Assembly (NCBI GenBank): GCA_024280945.1
Contig: JAMXLO010000081.1
Location: 1-64,000, forward strand
Origin: Acetobacteraceae bacterium
Lineage (GTDB): Bacteria > Pseudomonadota > Alphaproteobacteria > Acetobacterales > Acetobacteraceae
DNA: 64,000 nucleotides
Direction of reading: 5' to 3'
Part shown: piece after piece, positions 1 to 8,978 of the stretch
Layout: each line of letters begins with the position of its first letter
Numbering within the stretch: the stretch's first letter is position 1
Translations under genes and position numbers: made by a program
The notes under the pieces: generated by a model
What the model saw: only the letters and a program-made list of their open reading frames with translations
Database searches by the model: none
Told to the model about the DNA's origin: nothing

Positions 1-417
1 GCGGTGTTCACCGGTCAGCACGCTTGGCGTGAGCAGGCCGACAGTCTGTTCGACGGGGTCTTGGCGAGTGCCGGCGAGAACGTGTTTGCACATCTCGCGC
101 TGCTCAACGCGCTCGACCTGCGGCTGCGCGCGGCCGAGGTTGTGGTGACAGGGACAGATGCCCGCGCCGCCGCACTGCTCGCCGCCGCGCGCAAGCTTTG
201 CTTCCTCGATCGTATCGTGCTGCGAGCGGCGGACCCCGCCATCCTGCCGGCCTCGCATCCCGCCCAGGAGAAGATCAAGGCCACCGCCGAGAGCGCGGCG
301 TTCGTCTGCGTCGGCGAAACCTGCTCGCTGCCGATGACGGACCCGAGCAAGCTCGCGGACGCGATCGCTGCGACCCGGCAACCAGCCGCGCCGGCGTCAA
401 GTGTCGGAGGACCTTGA
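1..417 (+). CDS. C-terminal part of a YyaL/SSP411-type thioredoxin-domain protein (5' end outside window)
   Basis: The reading frame is open from the first base of the window and stops with TGA at 415-417, so only about the last 138 residues are visible. The ending, with a Cys-x4-Cys pair in VCVGETCSLP followed by TDPSKLADAI, resembles the C-terminus of the DUF255 / spermatogenesis-associated protein 20 family (bacterial YyaL), whose thioredoxin-like domain would lie upstream of the window. The biochemical role of this family is poorly defined. The GTG at position 4 is an internal codon, not a start. The family assignment rests on this short tail only. Confidence 0.55.
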   Translation, partial: AVFTGQHAWREQADSLFDGVLASAGENVFAHLALLNALDLRLRAAEVVVTGTDARAAALLAAARKLCFLDRIVLRAADPAILPASHPAQEKIKATAESAAFVCVGETCSLPMTDPSKLADAIAATRQPAAPASSVGGP

Positions 418-522
418 AACCACCGACCGGCGTCAGGCGCAAAGCCTCACTTGGCCGTTGTTCGACCCGCCGATTGTGCAAGTTGATGGGGCGAGGGGAA
501 TACTCGCTTCCGCGCTGGCGCG

Positions 523-1797
523 TCAGGCGTTCATCGACTCGAAGAACTCGCCATTGCTCTTGGTGTTGCGCAGCTTGTCGAGCAGGAAATCGATCGCATC
601 CATGGTGCCCATCGGATTGAGGATGCGGCGCAGGATGTACATCTTCTTGAGCTGATCGGGCGCCACCAAGAGCTCCTCCTTGCGGGTGCCGGAGCGCGTG
701 ATGTCCATGGCCGGGAACGTCCGCTTGTCCGCGACCTTGCGGTCGAGGATGATTTCCGAGTTGCCGGTGCCCTTGAACTCTTCGAAGATCACCTCGTCCA
801 TGCGGCTGCCGGTATCGATCAGCGCCGTCGCGATGATGGTGAGCGACCCGCCTTCCTCGATATTGCGCGCCGCGCCGAAGAAGCGCTTCGGCCGCTGCAA
901 CGCGTTGGCATCCACGCCACCGGTCAGCACCTTGCCGGATGACGGCACCACGGTGTTGTAGGCGCGCGCCAGGCGAGTGATCGAGTCAAGCAGGATGACC
1001 ACGTCGCGCTTATGCTCGACCAGGCGCTTCGCCTTCTCCAGCACCATCTCGGTGACCTGAACGTGCCGGGTCGCCGGTTCATCGAACGTCGAGCTGATCA
1101 CCTCGCCCTTCACCGACCGCGCCATGTCGGTGACTTCCTCGGGCCGCTCATCGATCAGCAGCACGATCAGGAATACCTCGGGATGGTTGGCGGCGATCGC
1201 GGTGGCGATGTTCTGCATCATCACCGTCTTGCCGGTGCGCGGCGGCGAGACGATCAACGCGCGCTGGCCCTTGCCGATCGGACAGATCAGGTCGATCACC
1301 CGCGGCGTATAGTCTTTGCTTGGGCCTTTCGCGACCGACTGGAAGTTCTCAACTTCCATTCTCAGCCGCTCGTCTGGATAGAGCGGCGTCAGGTTGTCGA
1401 AATTGATCCGATGCCGCACGGAATCCGGCGGCTCAAAGTTGATGCTGTTGACCTTCAGCAGCGCAAAATAGCGCTCGCCATCCTTCGGTGCCCGGATCTG
1501 GCCTTCCACCGAGTCACCCGTCCGCAAGCCGAAGCGGCGGACCTGGCTCGGGCTTACATAGATGTCGTCGGGACCAGGAAGGTAGTTCGCCTCCGGGCTA
1601 CGCAGGAACCCAAAGCCGTCAGGCAGGATTTCCAGCGTTCCCTCGCCATGAATCGCCTGGTCATTCTCGGCCAGGTTCTTGAGGATCGCGAACATCATGT
1701 CCTGCTTGCGCAGCGATGATGCGTTCTCGATCTGTAGCGATTCAGCGTAGCTCAGCAGGTCGGAGGGGGATTTGGCCTTCAGTTCGGCAAGATGCAT
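523..1797 (-). CDS. rho: Transcription termination factor Rho
   Basis: This is the hexameric RNA-dependent ATPase that ends transcription of untranslated RNA. The 424-residue protein starts [15 protein letters not shown] and has an N-terminal Rho helix-bundle region, a cold-shock-like RNA-binding domain ([21 protein letters not shown]), a Walker A segment ([10 protein letters not shown]) and a Walker B strand ([16 protein letters not shown]), all at the usual spacing and length. The frame is open 42 codons further upstream, but that extension is low-complexity and unlike Rho, so ATG at 1797 is chosen; no strong ribosome site is visible before it. A 227-base leader separates it from hemJ. Rho genes are commonly autoregulated by attenuation in such leaders, which here is only inference. 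Confidence 0.96.
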   Translation of the reverse strand: MHLAELKAKSPSDLLSYAESLQIENASSLRKQDMMFAILKNLAENDQAIHGEGTLEILPDGFGFLRSPEANYLPGPDDIYVSPSQVRRFGLRTGDSVEGQIRAPKDGERYFALLKVNSINFEPPDSVRHRINFDNLTPLYPDERLRMEVENFQSVAKGPSKDYTPRVIDLICPIGKGQRALIVSPPRTGKTVMMQNIATAIAANHPEVFLIVLLIDERPEEVTDMARSVKGEVISSTFDEPATRHVQVTEMVLEKAKRLVEHKRDVVILLDSITRLARAYNTVVPSSGKVLTGGVDANALQRPKRFFGAARNIEEGGSLTIIATALIDTGSRMDEVIFEEFKGTGNSEIILDRKVADKRTFPAMDITRSGTRKEELLVAPDQLKKMYILRRILNPMGTMDAIDFLLDKLRNTKSNGEFFESMNA

Positions 1798-2024
1798 GGA
1801 CGCAGTCCGATTGGTGGTGTGGGACGGAGAACGATGCCCGGTGTGTCGTTGCCGACCATCGCGAGGGATGGCCAGGTTCGATCCCGTATGGTGGGAGATT
1901 TGGGCGACGTTGACCGCCGCCACGCGGAGGAAGACCTGACACTAGTCAGACCACCCGCCCCCCGTCAACCGTCCAGGTGGTGCGATCAGCAGGCAAAGTC
2001 AAGACATTGCGGCAGGGCGCTGTC

Positions 2025-2477
2025 TCAGAATGGGCGGACGACGACCATGATCACGATCACGATCATCAGCACGGTGGGAACCTCATTGACGGCCCGGTAG
2101 AAGCGCTGTGGCCGGGTGTTACGATCCTCCAGGAATTCACGCCGCCATCTGGCCAGCGCCCCGTGAAAGCCTGACAGCAGCAGCACTGCCACGACCTTCA
2201 CGTACCACCATCCGGCGGTCCAGTGGATGATGCCCGGGGTCAGCACGAGCAATACGCCAAAAGTCCAAGTCGCGATCATCGCCGGATTGATGATCTGCCG
2301 GAGCAGCCGATGCTCCATCACCTTGAACCGCTCGCTCTCCGCCGAACCTGGACGAACGTCACAATGATAGACGTAGAGTCGCGGCAGATAGAGCATGCCC
2401 GCCATCCAGGCGATCAACGATATGATGTGCAACGCCTTGATCCAGGGATAGCACGACGCCAGGAACGGGATCGTCAT
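2025..2477 (-). CDS. hemJ: Protoporphyrinogen IX oxidase HemJ (UPF0093/CopD-like membrane protein)
   Basis: Predicted to oxidise protoporphyrinogen IX to protoporphyrin IX, the step before iron insertion, in the inner membrane. It has 150 residues and four hydrophobic helices. The first helix carries the conserved His of the family (YPWIKALHIISLIAWMAG), and RLYVYHCD follows. The start ATG overlaps the hemH stop by four bases (ATGA), so the pair is translationally coupled and supplies two consecutive steps. No HemG or oxygen-dependent HemY-type oxidase is seen in the window, which fits use of HemJ by most alphaproteobacteria. Confidence 0.9.
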   Translation of the reverse strand: MTIPFLASCYPWIKALHIISLIAWMAGMLYLPRLYVYHCDVRPGSAESERFKVMEHRLLRQIINPAMIATWTFGVLLVLTPGIIHWTAGWWYVKVVAVLLLSGFHGALARWRREFLEDRNTRPQRFYRAVNEVPTVLMIVIVIMVVVRPF

Positions 2478-3508
2478 GCCGCTGGCTCAAGAACCGTCGG
2501 ACACAAGCGACATACCGAGGGACAGAGACGCCGCCTGGGCCCGCTGTTTCGCGCACGGCGCACCAGGCCGGCGAGCGCAGCGATGAAGGCTGCGTCGCTG
2601 TTCTGCGTCGGCATCCGGAAGTAGCCCGGAATACCAAGTCGGTCCGCCAACGCGCGGTAGTCCACATCAAGCTCCACCAACGTCTCGGAATGCTCCGACA
2701 CAAAGGCGATCGGCACGACCAGGATGGCCACGTTGTCCTTGGCGGCACGCTCTATCTCATCTTCTATGCTGGGCTCGATCCAACGCTGCGGGGTAGCGCG
2801 CGACTGATAGCAAATCGTCCAGTCGGGCTGCTGCCCGAAACTTTCGACCACGCCCGCAACGGTGCGCTCGATCTGCCACTGGTAGGGATCGCCTGCGTCC
2901 ACGATCGGCTGAGGCAGACCATGCGCGGAGAACAGAATTCGCAGTGGGATACGCGGATCCAATGCCGCGCGCGCCTTCTGCCAGGCTTGGCGCACCAGGA
3001 TTGCAGTCGCCGCGATATAGCCCGCATCCAACGGGTAACAGCAAACGACCGATGTCGCAGCGATCAATCCTGCCCGCGCGGCCGCCGCGCGCCATGCCGT
3101 CAGTGAACTGCCTGTAGTCGTGCTCGAGTACTGCGGATAGAGCGGCAGCAGAACCACTTCGTCCGGCGCCCAGTCTCGCACGGCCTTCGCCGTCGCGTCG
3201 CTGAGCGGATGCCAATAGCGCATCGCGATGAAACAGCGCGCCTCGACCTCCGACAGCTCAGTCTCCAGCGCCGCAGCCTGCTCTCGTGTCAGGCCCAGCA
3301 ACGGCGACCGGCCACCAAGAACCGCATAGCTGGCGCGCGCTGGCTCTAGCCTCGCTGAGGCGATCCGGCGCGCCAGCAATGGCCGAATAAAAAATGGCAC
3401 CCGCAGAATCGCAGGATCATTGAACAGGTTCAGCAGAAACGGCCAGATCGCCTCAGGTCGATCGGGGCCACCCAGGTTGAACAGCACGACTGCGACCCTA
3501 GGCCGCAC
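2474..3508 (-). CDS. hemH: Ferrochelatase
   Basis: Inserts ferrous iron into protoporphyrin IX to form protoheme. The protein begins near RVAVVLFNLGGPD, has the catalytic-histidine segment FSAHGLP, the YQSRATPQRW segment and the SEHSETLVELD block typical of HemH. No C-terminal Fe-S cysteine set is obvious in the expected form, although a few cysteines sit in a variable tail. GTG at 3508 is preferred over the ATG at 3535 because a GGAG ribosome site lies seven bases before it and homologues begin there; it then overlaps the hemE stop by 11 bases. The order hemE-hemH-hemJ on one strand suggests a single transcript for the late heme steps. Confidence 0.93.
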   Translation of the reverse strand: MRPRVAVVLFNLGGPDRPEAIWPFLLNLFNDPAILRVPFFIRPLLARRIASARLEPARASYAVLGGRSPLLGLTREQAAALETELSEVEARCFIAMRYWHPLSDATAKAVRDWAPDEVVLLPLYPQYSSTTTGSSLTAWRAAAARAGLIAATSVVCCYPLDAGYIAATAILVRQAWQKARAALDPRIPLRILFSAHGLPQPIVDAGDPYQWQIERTVAGVVESFGQQPDWTICYQSRATPQRWIEPSIEDEIERAAKDNVAILVVPIAFVSEHSETLVELDVDYRALADRLGIPGYFRMPTQNSDAAFIAALAGLVRRARNSGPRRRLCPSVCRLCPTVLEPAA

Positions 3509-4550
3509 GCACCTGCTCCATGAGGCTGGCAACATGCTCGAGCGGCGTTTGTGGCACGATGCCGTGGCCCAGGTTGAACACGAACGGCCGACCCTTCGCA
3601 GCGTTCAGAATGCTGGCCACCTCGCGCCGCAGCGCCGGGCCACCCGCAACCAACGCAAACGGGTCGAGGTTTCCTTGCATGACTGTCCGGGTGGAGATGA
3701 CCTGCTTGGCGAAGCGCAACTCCATTCCGCTGTCCAGCCCGACCCCATCGATCCCCGTGGCGCTCACATAGTCGCCGATCAGCGCGCCGGCGAGGCGAGG
3801 GAAGCCGATGACGGGAACCTCGGGGTAGAACTGCTTCAGCCTCAGCCGAATGGCCCTTGCCGGATCAGTCACGTGCTGGCGGAACTGCGCAGGTGGCAGG
3901 ATACCAGCCCAGGTATCGAACAGCATGACAGCTTCCGCACCAGCATCGATCTGCGCCGAAAGGTATCGCACCGTTGCCTCGGTCAGCAGATCCATCAACT
4001 GGCCGAACAGCATCGGCTGAGCATGGGCCATCGTGCGCGTTGCCGCGAAGTCGCGCGAGCCGCCACCCTCCACCATGTAACAGGCAACCGTGAACGGCGC
4101 GCCGGCGAAACCGATCAGCGAACAACTGGCAAAGCCTTCATCGGCGAGGCCACGACGGACAACTCGGACCGTTTGAAGTATCGGCCGGATCGCCGATGCC
4201 AGCCGTTCCAGTTTCAATGACCCGATGTCCGCCACGGAACGAAGCGGGGGCAACACCGGACCCTCGCCTTCGCGATAATCCAAACCTTGGCCAAGTGCCC
4301 ATGGTACCATCAGGATGTCACTGAACAGGATGGCCGCGTCGAAGCGGTAGCGACGGATCGGCTGCAGAGTTGCGTCCGCAGCGAGTTCCGGGGTCGTGCA
4401 TAGCGTAATGAAATCGCCAGCTTTCGCCCTTACAGCGCGATACTCCGGCAGATACCGACCTGCCTGGCGCATCAGCCAGATTGGTGGTGGCCAGACCGGG
4501 TCGCCGGCGAATACCTGCAGAAACGGCTTCGCTGCCTTTTCCATACCCAT
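3498..4550 (-). CDS. hemE: Uroporphyrinogen decarboxylase
   Basis: Removes four carboxyl groups from uroporphyrinogen III to give coproporphyrinogen III. The signature RQAGRYLPEYR, which forms part of the substrate pocket, is near the N-terminus, and FGHG-like NLGHGI is near the C-terminus. The total of about 350 residues from the chosen start is normal. The frame is open 35 codons upstream of MGMEKAAKPFLQ, but that stretch is low in similarity to the family, so ATG at 4550 (or 4544) is chosen. It leads the minus-strand heme group and is divergent from the PEP-synthase regulator gene, with 281 bases between the two starts. Confidence 0.95.
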   Translation of the reverse strand: MGMEKAAKPFLQVFAGDPVWPPPIWLMRQAGRYLPEYRAVRAKAGDFITLCTTPELAADATLQPIRRYRFDAAILFSDILMVPWALGQGLDYREGEGPVLPPLRSVADIGSLKLERLASAIRPILQTVRVVRRGLADEGFASCSLIGFAGAPFTVACYMVEGGGSRDFAATRTMAHAQPMLFGQLMDLLTEATVRYLSAQIDAGAEAVMLFDTWAGILPPAQFRQHVTDPARAIRLRLKQFYPEVPVIGFPRLAGALIGDYVSATGIDGVGLDSGMELRFAKQVISTRTVMQGNLDPFALVAGGPALRREVASILNAAKGRPFVFNLGHGIVPQTPLEHVASLMEQVRAA

Positions 4551-4831
4551 CGCTTTAACAGGAAGAAAAGATAAGGGAATGGGTGAAGAGGAGTTGGGGG
4601 ATGTGAATTGTGTGGACGGAGTTGTCCCGCCACATCCGGGCCCGATATCCACCATAGCCCCGGCTTCGAACCATCTGAATCCGGATGATAATCCGGCGTC
4701 CTCCCGATCTCCCCATCCCAGCGTCAGGATTCGCTCACAGTACCCGGCGCAGTGCGACTGGTCCCCGGTTTGCCGGGACCGGGCGCGACATTGTGCTGGC
4801 GGCCCTCTCTTTCCCCGTTATCCTCAGGGCC

Positions 4832-5698
4832 ATGCCTGACATCCGCATCAACCTGCACCTCGTGTCGGACGCGACCGGCGAGACGCTGAACGCGATCGCC
4901 CGCGCCACAACCGTCCAGTTCGAGCATGCAGACATTGTCTATCACCGCTGGAGCCTGATCCGGACCCGGTTCCAGCTTCATCGGGTGATCGAGGGCATTG
5001 AGCACGAGCCCGGTCCCGTGTTGTCCACCTTGGTCGATCGCGCCTTGCGTGGCGAGCTGGAGACGACCTGCCGGCGCCTCGATGTGCCCGTGGTGAACGT
5101 ACTGGAGCCGGTGATGAACCTGCTGCAGGACTATATCGGCGAGGAAGCGTCCGCCCGGCCGGGACGCCAGTACGCGATGAATGCCGACTACTTCCGGCGG
5201 ATCGATTCCATGCACTATGTGCTGGCACATGATGACGGCCAGGCCCAGCCAGGATTGGCCGAAGCGGACGTGGTTCTGGTGGGTGTGTCGCGCAGTTCGA
5301 AGACGCCAACCTGCTTCTATTTGGCCAATCGCGGCATCAAGGCAGCCAACGTGCCATTGGTGCCGAGTTTGCCGGAGCCCGCCGGATTGGAGACCGTCGA
5401 ATGTCCCGTGATCGGCCTGACTCTGGATCCAGAGGCGCTGATCGAGATTCGCCGCCATCGTTTGCGCCTGATCGCTACGGGGAACGCCGTGGCTATCGCC
5501 CGCCAGAACAGCAGTGATTACGTTGATGAGGACGCCGTGAAGGCGGAATTGCTCTGGGCACGTCGGCTATGTAATCGGCGGGGCTGGCCGGTGATCGACG
5601 TGACACGTCGGTCCATCGAGGAGACCGCGGCCACCGTGCTGCAGCTCATGGAGGCCTGGCACACGCGTCGGCGCAATGACGCCGGTACGCAGGCTTGA
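4832..5698 (+). CDS. ppsR: Pyruvate,water dikinase / PPDK regulatory protein (bifunctional kinase-pyrophosphorylase, DUF299)
   Basis: This family phosphorylates and dephosphorylates a threonine next to the catalytic histidine of PEP synthase or pyruvate phosphate dikinase, switching gluconeogenic PEP formation on and off. The 288-residue protein starts [19 protein letters not shown] and holds the P-loop-like [15 protein letters not shown] characteristic of the family. The frame is open upstream, but homologues start at this Met. Its stop overlaps the maf start by one base (TGATG). Which dikinase it controls cannot be seen here. The symbol follows the E. coli PpsR usage and is unrelated to the photosynthesis repressor PpsR. 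Confidence 0.9.
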   Translation: MPDIRINLHLVSDATGETLNAIARATTVQFEHADIVYHRWSLIRTRFQLHRVIEGIEHEPGPVLSTLVDRALRGELETTCRRLDVPVVNVLEPVMNLLQDYIGEEASARPGRQYAMNADYFRRIDSMHYVLAHDDGQAQPGLAEADVVLVGVSRSSKTPTCFYLANRGIKAANVPLVPSLPEPAGLETVECPVIGLTLDPEALIEIRRHRLRLIATGNAVAIARQNSSDYVDEDAVKAELLWARRLCNRRGWPVIDVTRRSIEETAATVLQLMEAWHTRRRNDAGTQA

Positions 5699-6309
5699 TG
5701 CTGCAGCGGCCCAGTCCTCGCCTCATTCTCGCCAGTGCATCGGCGTCCCGACGTGCCCTGCTGGCGGCCGCAGGTCTCACGTTCGAAGTATGGCCGGCCG
5801 ATATCGACGAAGCATCCGTCAAACAACAGGCGCGATCGCAAGGCGTCTCCGCCGAACGGACTGCCCTGCGTCTCGCGGATCTCAAGGCGGCGGCCATTGC
5901 CCTCCAGCAACCGGAAGCCATGGTCATAGGAGCCGACCAGATTTTGGTTTGCGATGAAGTTTGGTTCGATAAACCTGCCGATGCGGCAGCAGCGACCGAA
6001 CAACTTCGAGCCTTGCGCGGAAGAACCCATATCCTTGCAACAGCCGTCGCCTGCCACCGGGGCGCCGCTCGTCAGTGGAAGACGGTGGTTTCGCCACGCC
6101 TTACGATGCGACACTTCAGCGACCGGTTCCTCATCGAATACCTCGCGTTCGAGGCCGACGCTGTTACGACCACAGTCGGCGGCTATCGATTGGAAGGCCT
6201 GGGGGTGCATCTCTTTTCTACGGTGGAAGGAGACCACTCGGCTGTGCTTGGGCTTCCACTACTGCCGCTGCTGTCGTTCTTGCGGGATGACGGAATTCTT
6301 GTTCAGTGA
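5698..6309 (+). CDS. maf: Maf-like nucleotide pyrophosphatase
   Basis: A house-cleaning nucleoside triphosphate pyrophosphatase of the Maf/HAM1-like fold. The family motif is clear: ILASASASRRALL at the N-terminus, GADQ in the middle (catalytic Asp region) and VGGYRLEGLG near the end. The length of 203 residues is typical. ATG at 5698 shares its first base with the preceding stop codon; a TTG one codon earlier is a poorer choice. In many alphaproteobacteria aroE and coaE follow maf; here it instead meets the end of the EI gene 15 bases later on the other strand. Confidence 0.9.
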   Translation: MLQRPSPRLILASASASRRALLAAAGLTFEVWPADIDEASVKQQARSQGVSAERTALRLADLKAAAIALQQPEAMVIGADQILVCDEVWFDKPADAAAATEQLRALRGRTHILATAVACHRGAARQWKTVVSPRLTMRHFSDRFLIEYLAFEADAVTTTVGGYRLEGLGVHLFSTVEGDHSAVLGLPLLPLLSFLRDDGILVQ

Positions 6310-6324
6310 TCTAAAGCGAATCGG

Positions 6325-8184
6325 TCAGGCGTGTGCAGCGCCGTGCGAAAAGTTGGCAACCAGCTCCTGGATCTTTTCCGGATCCGACTGATCCATGATG
6401 TGGCGGGCGAACCGGGCGCAGTCGTCGATGGCGACCGAGCGCACCGCCTGCTTGACCCGTGGCACCGCGGAAGCAGTCATCGAAAAGCTGCGCAGTCCAA
6501 GCCCGAGCAGCAGAGGTGTCAGCCGCGGGTTCGCCGCCATCTCGCCGCAAACCGACACCGGCATGCGCATGCGAAGCGCCGCCTCGGTGGCAAATTGCAC
6601 GAGCCGCAAGACCGCCGGATGCAGCGGATCATATAGGTCAGCCACTTCGGTCTCGCCGCGATCGACCGCCAGCGTATAAGCGGTAAGATCGTTTGTGCCT
6701 ATGGCGAAGAAATCGGCCTCCAACGCAAGTGCGTCAGCCGACAGGGCAGCACCGGGTGTCTCGATCATGATGCCCAATGGCGGCAGCTTCTCGGGAATAC
6801 GCTCGCCGCGGCGGCGGAGCCGGCGCCCGACGCGCTCGTAGATTTCCCGCGCGGCGCGCACTTCGCCAACCGCGGTCACCATCGGCAACATGACGCGGAC
6901 GGGCCCCGCATGCGCTGCCCGGAGGATTGCGGCGAACTGCGTTTCCAGTAGTTCGTGGTGGCGCAGCAGCAGGCGGATGCCGCGCAGGCCAAGCGCGGGA
7001 TTGGGATCCGCCACCTCCGGCACGATCCCCGCTGTGGACAGTGCCTCGATATCCTTCTCGCCCCCCCAGTCCAGCACCCGGATGGCCACGAGATCGCCGC
7101 CCATTGCCTCGATGATGCTGCGATAGGTTTCGGTCTGTGTGTCCTCGTCGGGCACCGTCTCCCGGTTCATGAACAGGAATTCGGTGCGCAGCAGGCCAAT
7201 TCCCAACGCACCGGACTGGGCAACCAGCGGCAACTCCAGGGGCAACTCCAGGTTCGCCTGCAGCTCCACCGTTTCACCATCAAAGGTCTCCGCCGGCAGG
7301 CGGCGCAGTTTGCCGAAGCGCTGCCGTTCGCGCGCATAGGCAGTGACGGCGCGGCGTGCTGCCGCCAACGTCTCCGACGTCGGGTTGACGACAATGGTTC
7401 CGGCCGAACCATCGACCACGGCAAGGTCGCCCCGCGAGATGGCATGGGCAATTCCGGGAGCGCCCAGCACCGCAGGGACACCCAATGCCCGCAACATGAC
7501 CGAGGTATGGCCTTCCGCGCCGCCCTCCTCGGTTGCCACCCCGGCCAACCGCGCCGGATCCAGTAGCGCAGCGTCTGACGGTCGCAGCGATTCGCTGACC
7601 AGAATGGCACCTTCCGGGAGCCCGGCGAAGCTGCGGAACGGCGCGCGCGTCAGGTTCCGCACCAGGCGGCGGCCAATCTCCCTTACCTCCTCGGCACGGC
7701 GCATCAGGCTGGCCCTGTCCTCCGCCGGCATACCCGGCTCGGCCTGTGCCATGATGGCTCCGGCGATCGCCTCGGATTCGTCCACCACGGCGCGCTCTGC
7801 CGACACCAGCCTTTCCTCGATCCGCTGTCGTACCCCCCGCATCATCCGTGTCGATCCCAGCATCCGGATGTAGGCCTCGATCAATGGGGACAGTTCGGCC
7901 TGGCTTTCCTCGGGCAGCACGCTGAGCCGTTTGCGCAGCTTGGTGAGCTGATTGCGTGACTGTGCAACTGCGGCATCGAAGCGCGCGCCTTCGGCGGCGC
8001 AGTCAGCAGCGGCGATCCGATGTCGGATGATCTGCGGCGTCGGCTCGGAGGCCCGGAACACCGGACCGATGGCCACGCCGGCCGAGACAGCGATGCCCGC
8101 GAAACGAGCCTCTGCCCGGCCTTGCTCGGATCGCTGCCGTCGCAGACGCTTATGCTGGGGCGGTGGCGGGCTAGCCTTGCTCAT
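6325..8184 (-). CDS. ptsI: PTS Enzyme I (PEP-protein phosphotransferase), no GAF domain
   Basis: Autophosphorylates from PEP and passes the phosphate to HPr. The 619-residue chain has the N-terminal EI domain, the phosphohistidine loop GGAEGHTSVMLRALGVPAV (the His is the phosphorylation site) and a PEP-binding TIM barrel (GLLRTEFLFM, LPMVTAVGEVR, GIMIETPGA, FAIGTNDLTAYTLAVDR, SVCGEMA). It lacks the GAF domain that marks nitrogen-PTS EI (PtsP), and begins with a short basic leader. It overlaps the HPr gene by 14 bases. With no EIIB/EIIC permease nearby it probably serves a regulatory relay. Confidence 0.9.
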   Translation of the reverse strand: MSKASPPPPQHKRLRRQRSEQGRAEARFAGIAVSAGVAIGPVFRASEPTPQIIRHRIAAADCAAEGARFDAAVAQSRNQLTKLRKRLSVLPEESQAELSPLIEAYIRMLGSTRMMRGVRQRIEERLVSAERAVVDESEAIAGAIMAQAEPGMPAEDRASLMRRAEEVREIGRRLVRNLTRAPFRSFAGLPEGAILVSESLRPSDAALLDPARLAGVATEEGGAEGHTSVMLRALGVPAVLGAPGIAHAISRGDLAVVDGSAGTIVVNPTSETLAAARRAVTAYARERQRFGKLRRLPAETFDGETVELQANLELPLELPLVAQSGALGIGLLRTEFLFMNRETVPDEDTQTETYRSIIEAMGGDLVAIRVLDWGGEKDIEALSTAGIVPEVADPNPALGLRGIRLLLRHHELLETQFAAILRAAHAGPVRVMLPMVTAVGEVRAAREIYERVGRRLRRRGERIPEKLPPLGIMIETPGAALSADALALEADFFAIGTNDLTAYTLAVDRGETEVADLYDPLHPAVLRLVQFATEAALRMRMPVSVCGEMAANPRLTPLLLGLGLRSFSMTASAVPRVKQAVRSVAIDDCARFARHIMDQSDPEKIQELVANFSHGAAHA

Positions 8185-8494
8185 CGAAGCCGGACTCGAC
8201 CAACGCGGCCAGCGCGTCGAGAGCTTCCTTGGCGTCCCACCCCTCGGCGCGCAATTCGATGACCGCGCCCATTCCCGCGCCGAGCATCATCAGTCCCATG
8301 ATCGAACGCGCCGGCACGGACTGGCCTTCGCGGATCACGTCAACCGACGCGTCGAACCTTTCGGCCAGCATGACGAACTTCGCGGCCGCACGCGCGTGGA
8401 GACCCCTCTTGTTCGGGATAACCACGCTGCGGCTTAGGACCGGCGCAGGCGGCGAGGATTCGGAGGAGGGTGTGTCGCCGTCCTGCGGCGTCAT
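8171..8494 (-). CDS. ptsH: HPr phosphocarrier protein
   Basis: A small histidine carrier of the PTS, 107 residues. It carries the active-site His in GLHARAAAKFV and the regulatory serine region RSIMGLMMLGAGMG, the site phosphorylated by HprK. The N-terminus has about 20 extra low-complexity residues before SRSVVIPNKRG. ATG at 8494 overlaps the EIIA stop by four bases; the frame is open far upstream but runs through the EIIA gene. The retained serine site matches the presence of HprK three genes upstream. Confidence 0.92.
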   Translation of the reverse strand: MTPQDGDTPSSESSPPAPVLSRSVVIPNKRGLHARAAAKFVMLAERFDASVDVIREGQSVPARSIMGLMMLGAGMGAVIELRAEGWDAKEALDALAALVESGFDEQG

Positions 8495-8922
8495 CCGCAA
8501 CAGCGACCGTTGCCGTTGGGCTTGCACCCGTTCAGCACGTGCGAGGCAGCGGCGATATACTTGCGTCCCGCCTCCTCGGCACAGTTCACGGCGTCGGCCA
8601 GCGGCTGCTTCGAACGCACCTTCGCCAGCTTCACAAGCATCGGCAGATTCACCCCGGCGATCACCTCGACACCATCTCGCTGCATCATGGAAATAGCGAG
8701 ATTCGAGGGGGTGCCGCCAAACATGTCTGTCAGCAGCACCACTCCGTCCCCGGTATCGCACCGGCTGATACATTGCTCGATTTCGGCACGACAGTTGTCG
8801 ATATCGTCCTCGGGGCCGATACAGACCGTGTCGACGTTCCGTTGCGACCCTACCACGTGCTCCATGGCGGATCGCAGCTCCTCGGCCAGGCGGCCGTGAG
8901 TTACCAGGATCATCCCGATCAT
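8491..8922 (-). CDS. PTS EIIA component, mannose/fructose family
   Basis: A soluble 143-residue EIIA-Man-type domain that accepts phosphate from HPr. The phosphorylated His lies in MILVTHGRLAEEL and the second family motif is LLTDMFGGTPSN. No EIIB, EIIC or EIID gene is adjacent, so it probably acts as a signalling phosphoacceptor and not in sugar uptake, as known for the incomplete PTS of several alphaproteobacteria. The tail after residue 125 is rich in Cys, Gly and Asn (NGCKPNGNGRCCG), which is unusual and may be disordered or metal-binding. Four-base overlap with HPr. Confidence 0.9.
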   Translation of the reverse strand: MIGMILVTHGRLAEELRSAMEHVVGSQRNVDTVCIGPEDDIDNCRAEIEQCISRCDTGDGVVLLTDMFGGTPSNLAISMMQRDGVEVIAGVNLPMLVKLAKVRSKQPLADAVNCAEEAGRKYIAAASHVLNGCKPNGNGRCCG

Positions 8923-8978
8923 TTTCGGAAACAGGCGTCCCTGGCAGAAAATGACGTATATGTACTCATGACCGTGTG

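Noticed and set aside
4760-4780. Imperfect GGTCCC/GGGACC palindrome upstream of the PEP-synthase regulator
   Set aside because: Short and interrupted; no known operator matches and such palindromes are frequent at this GC.
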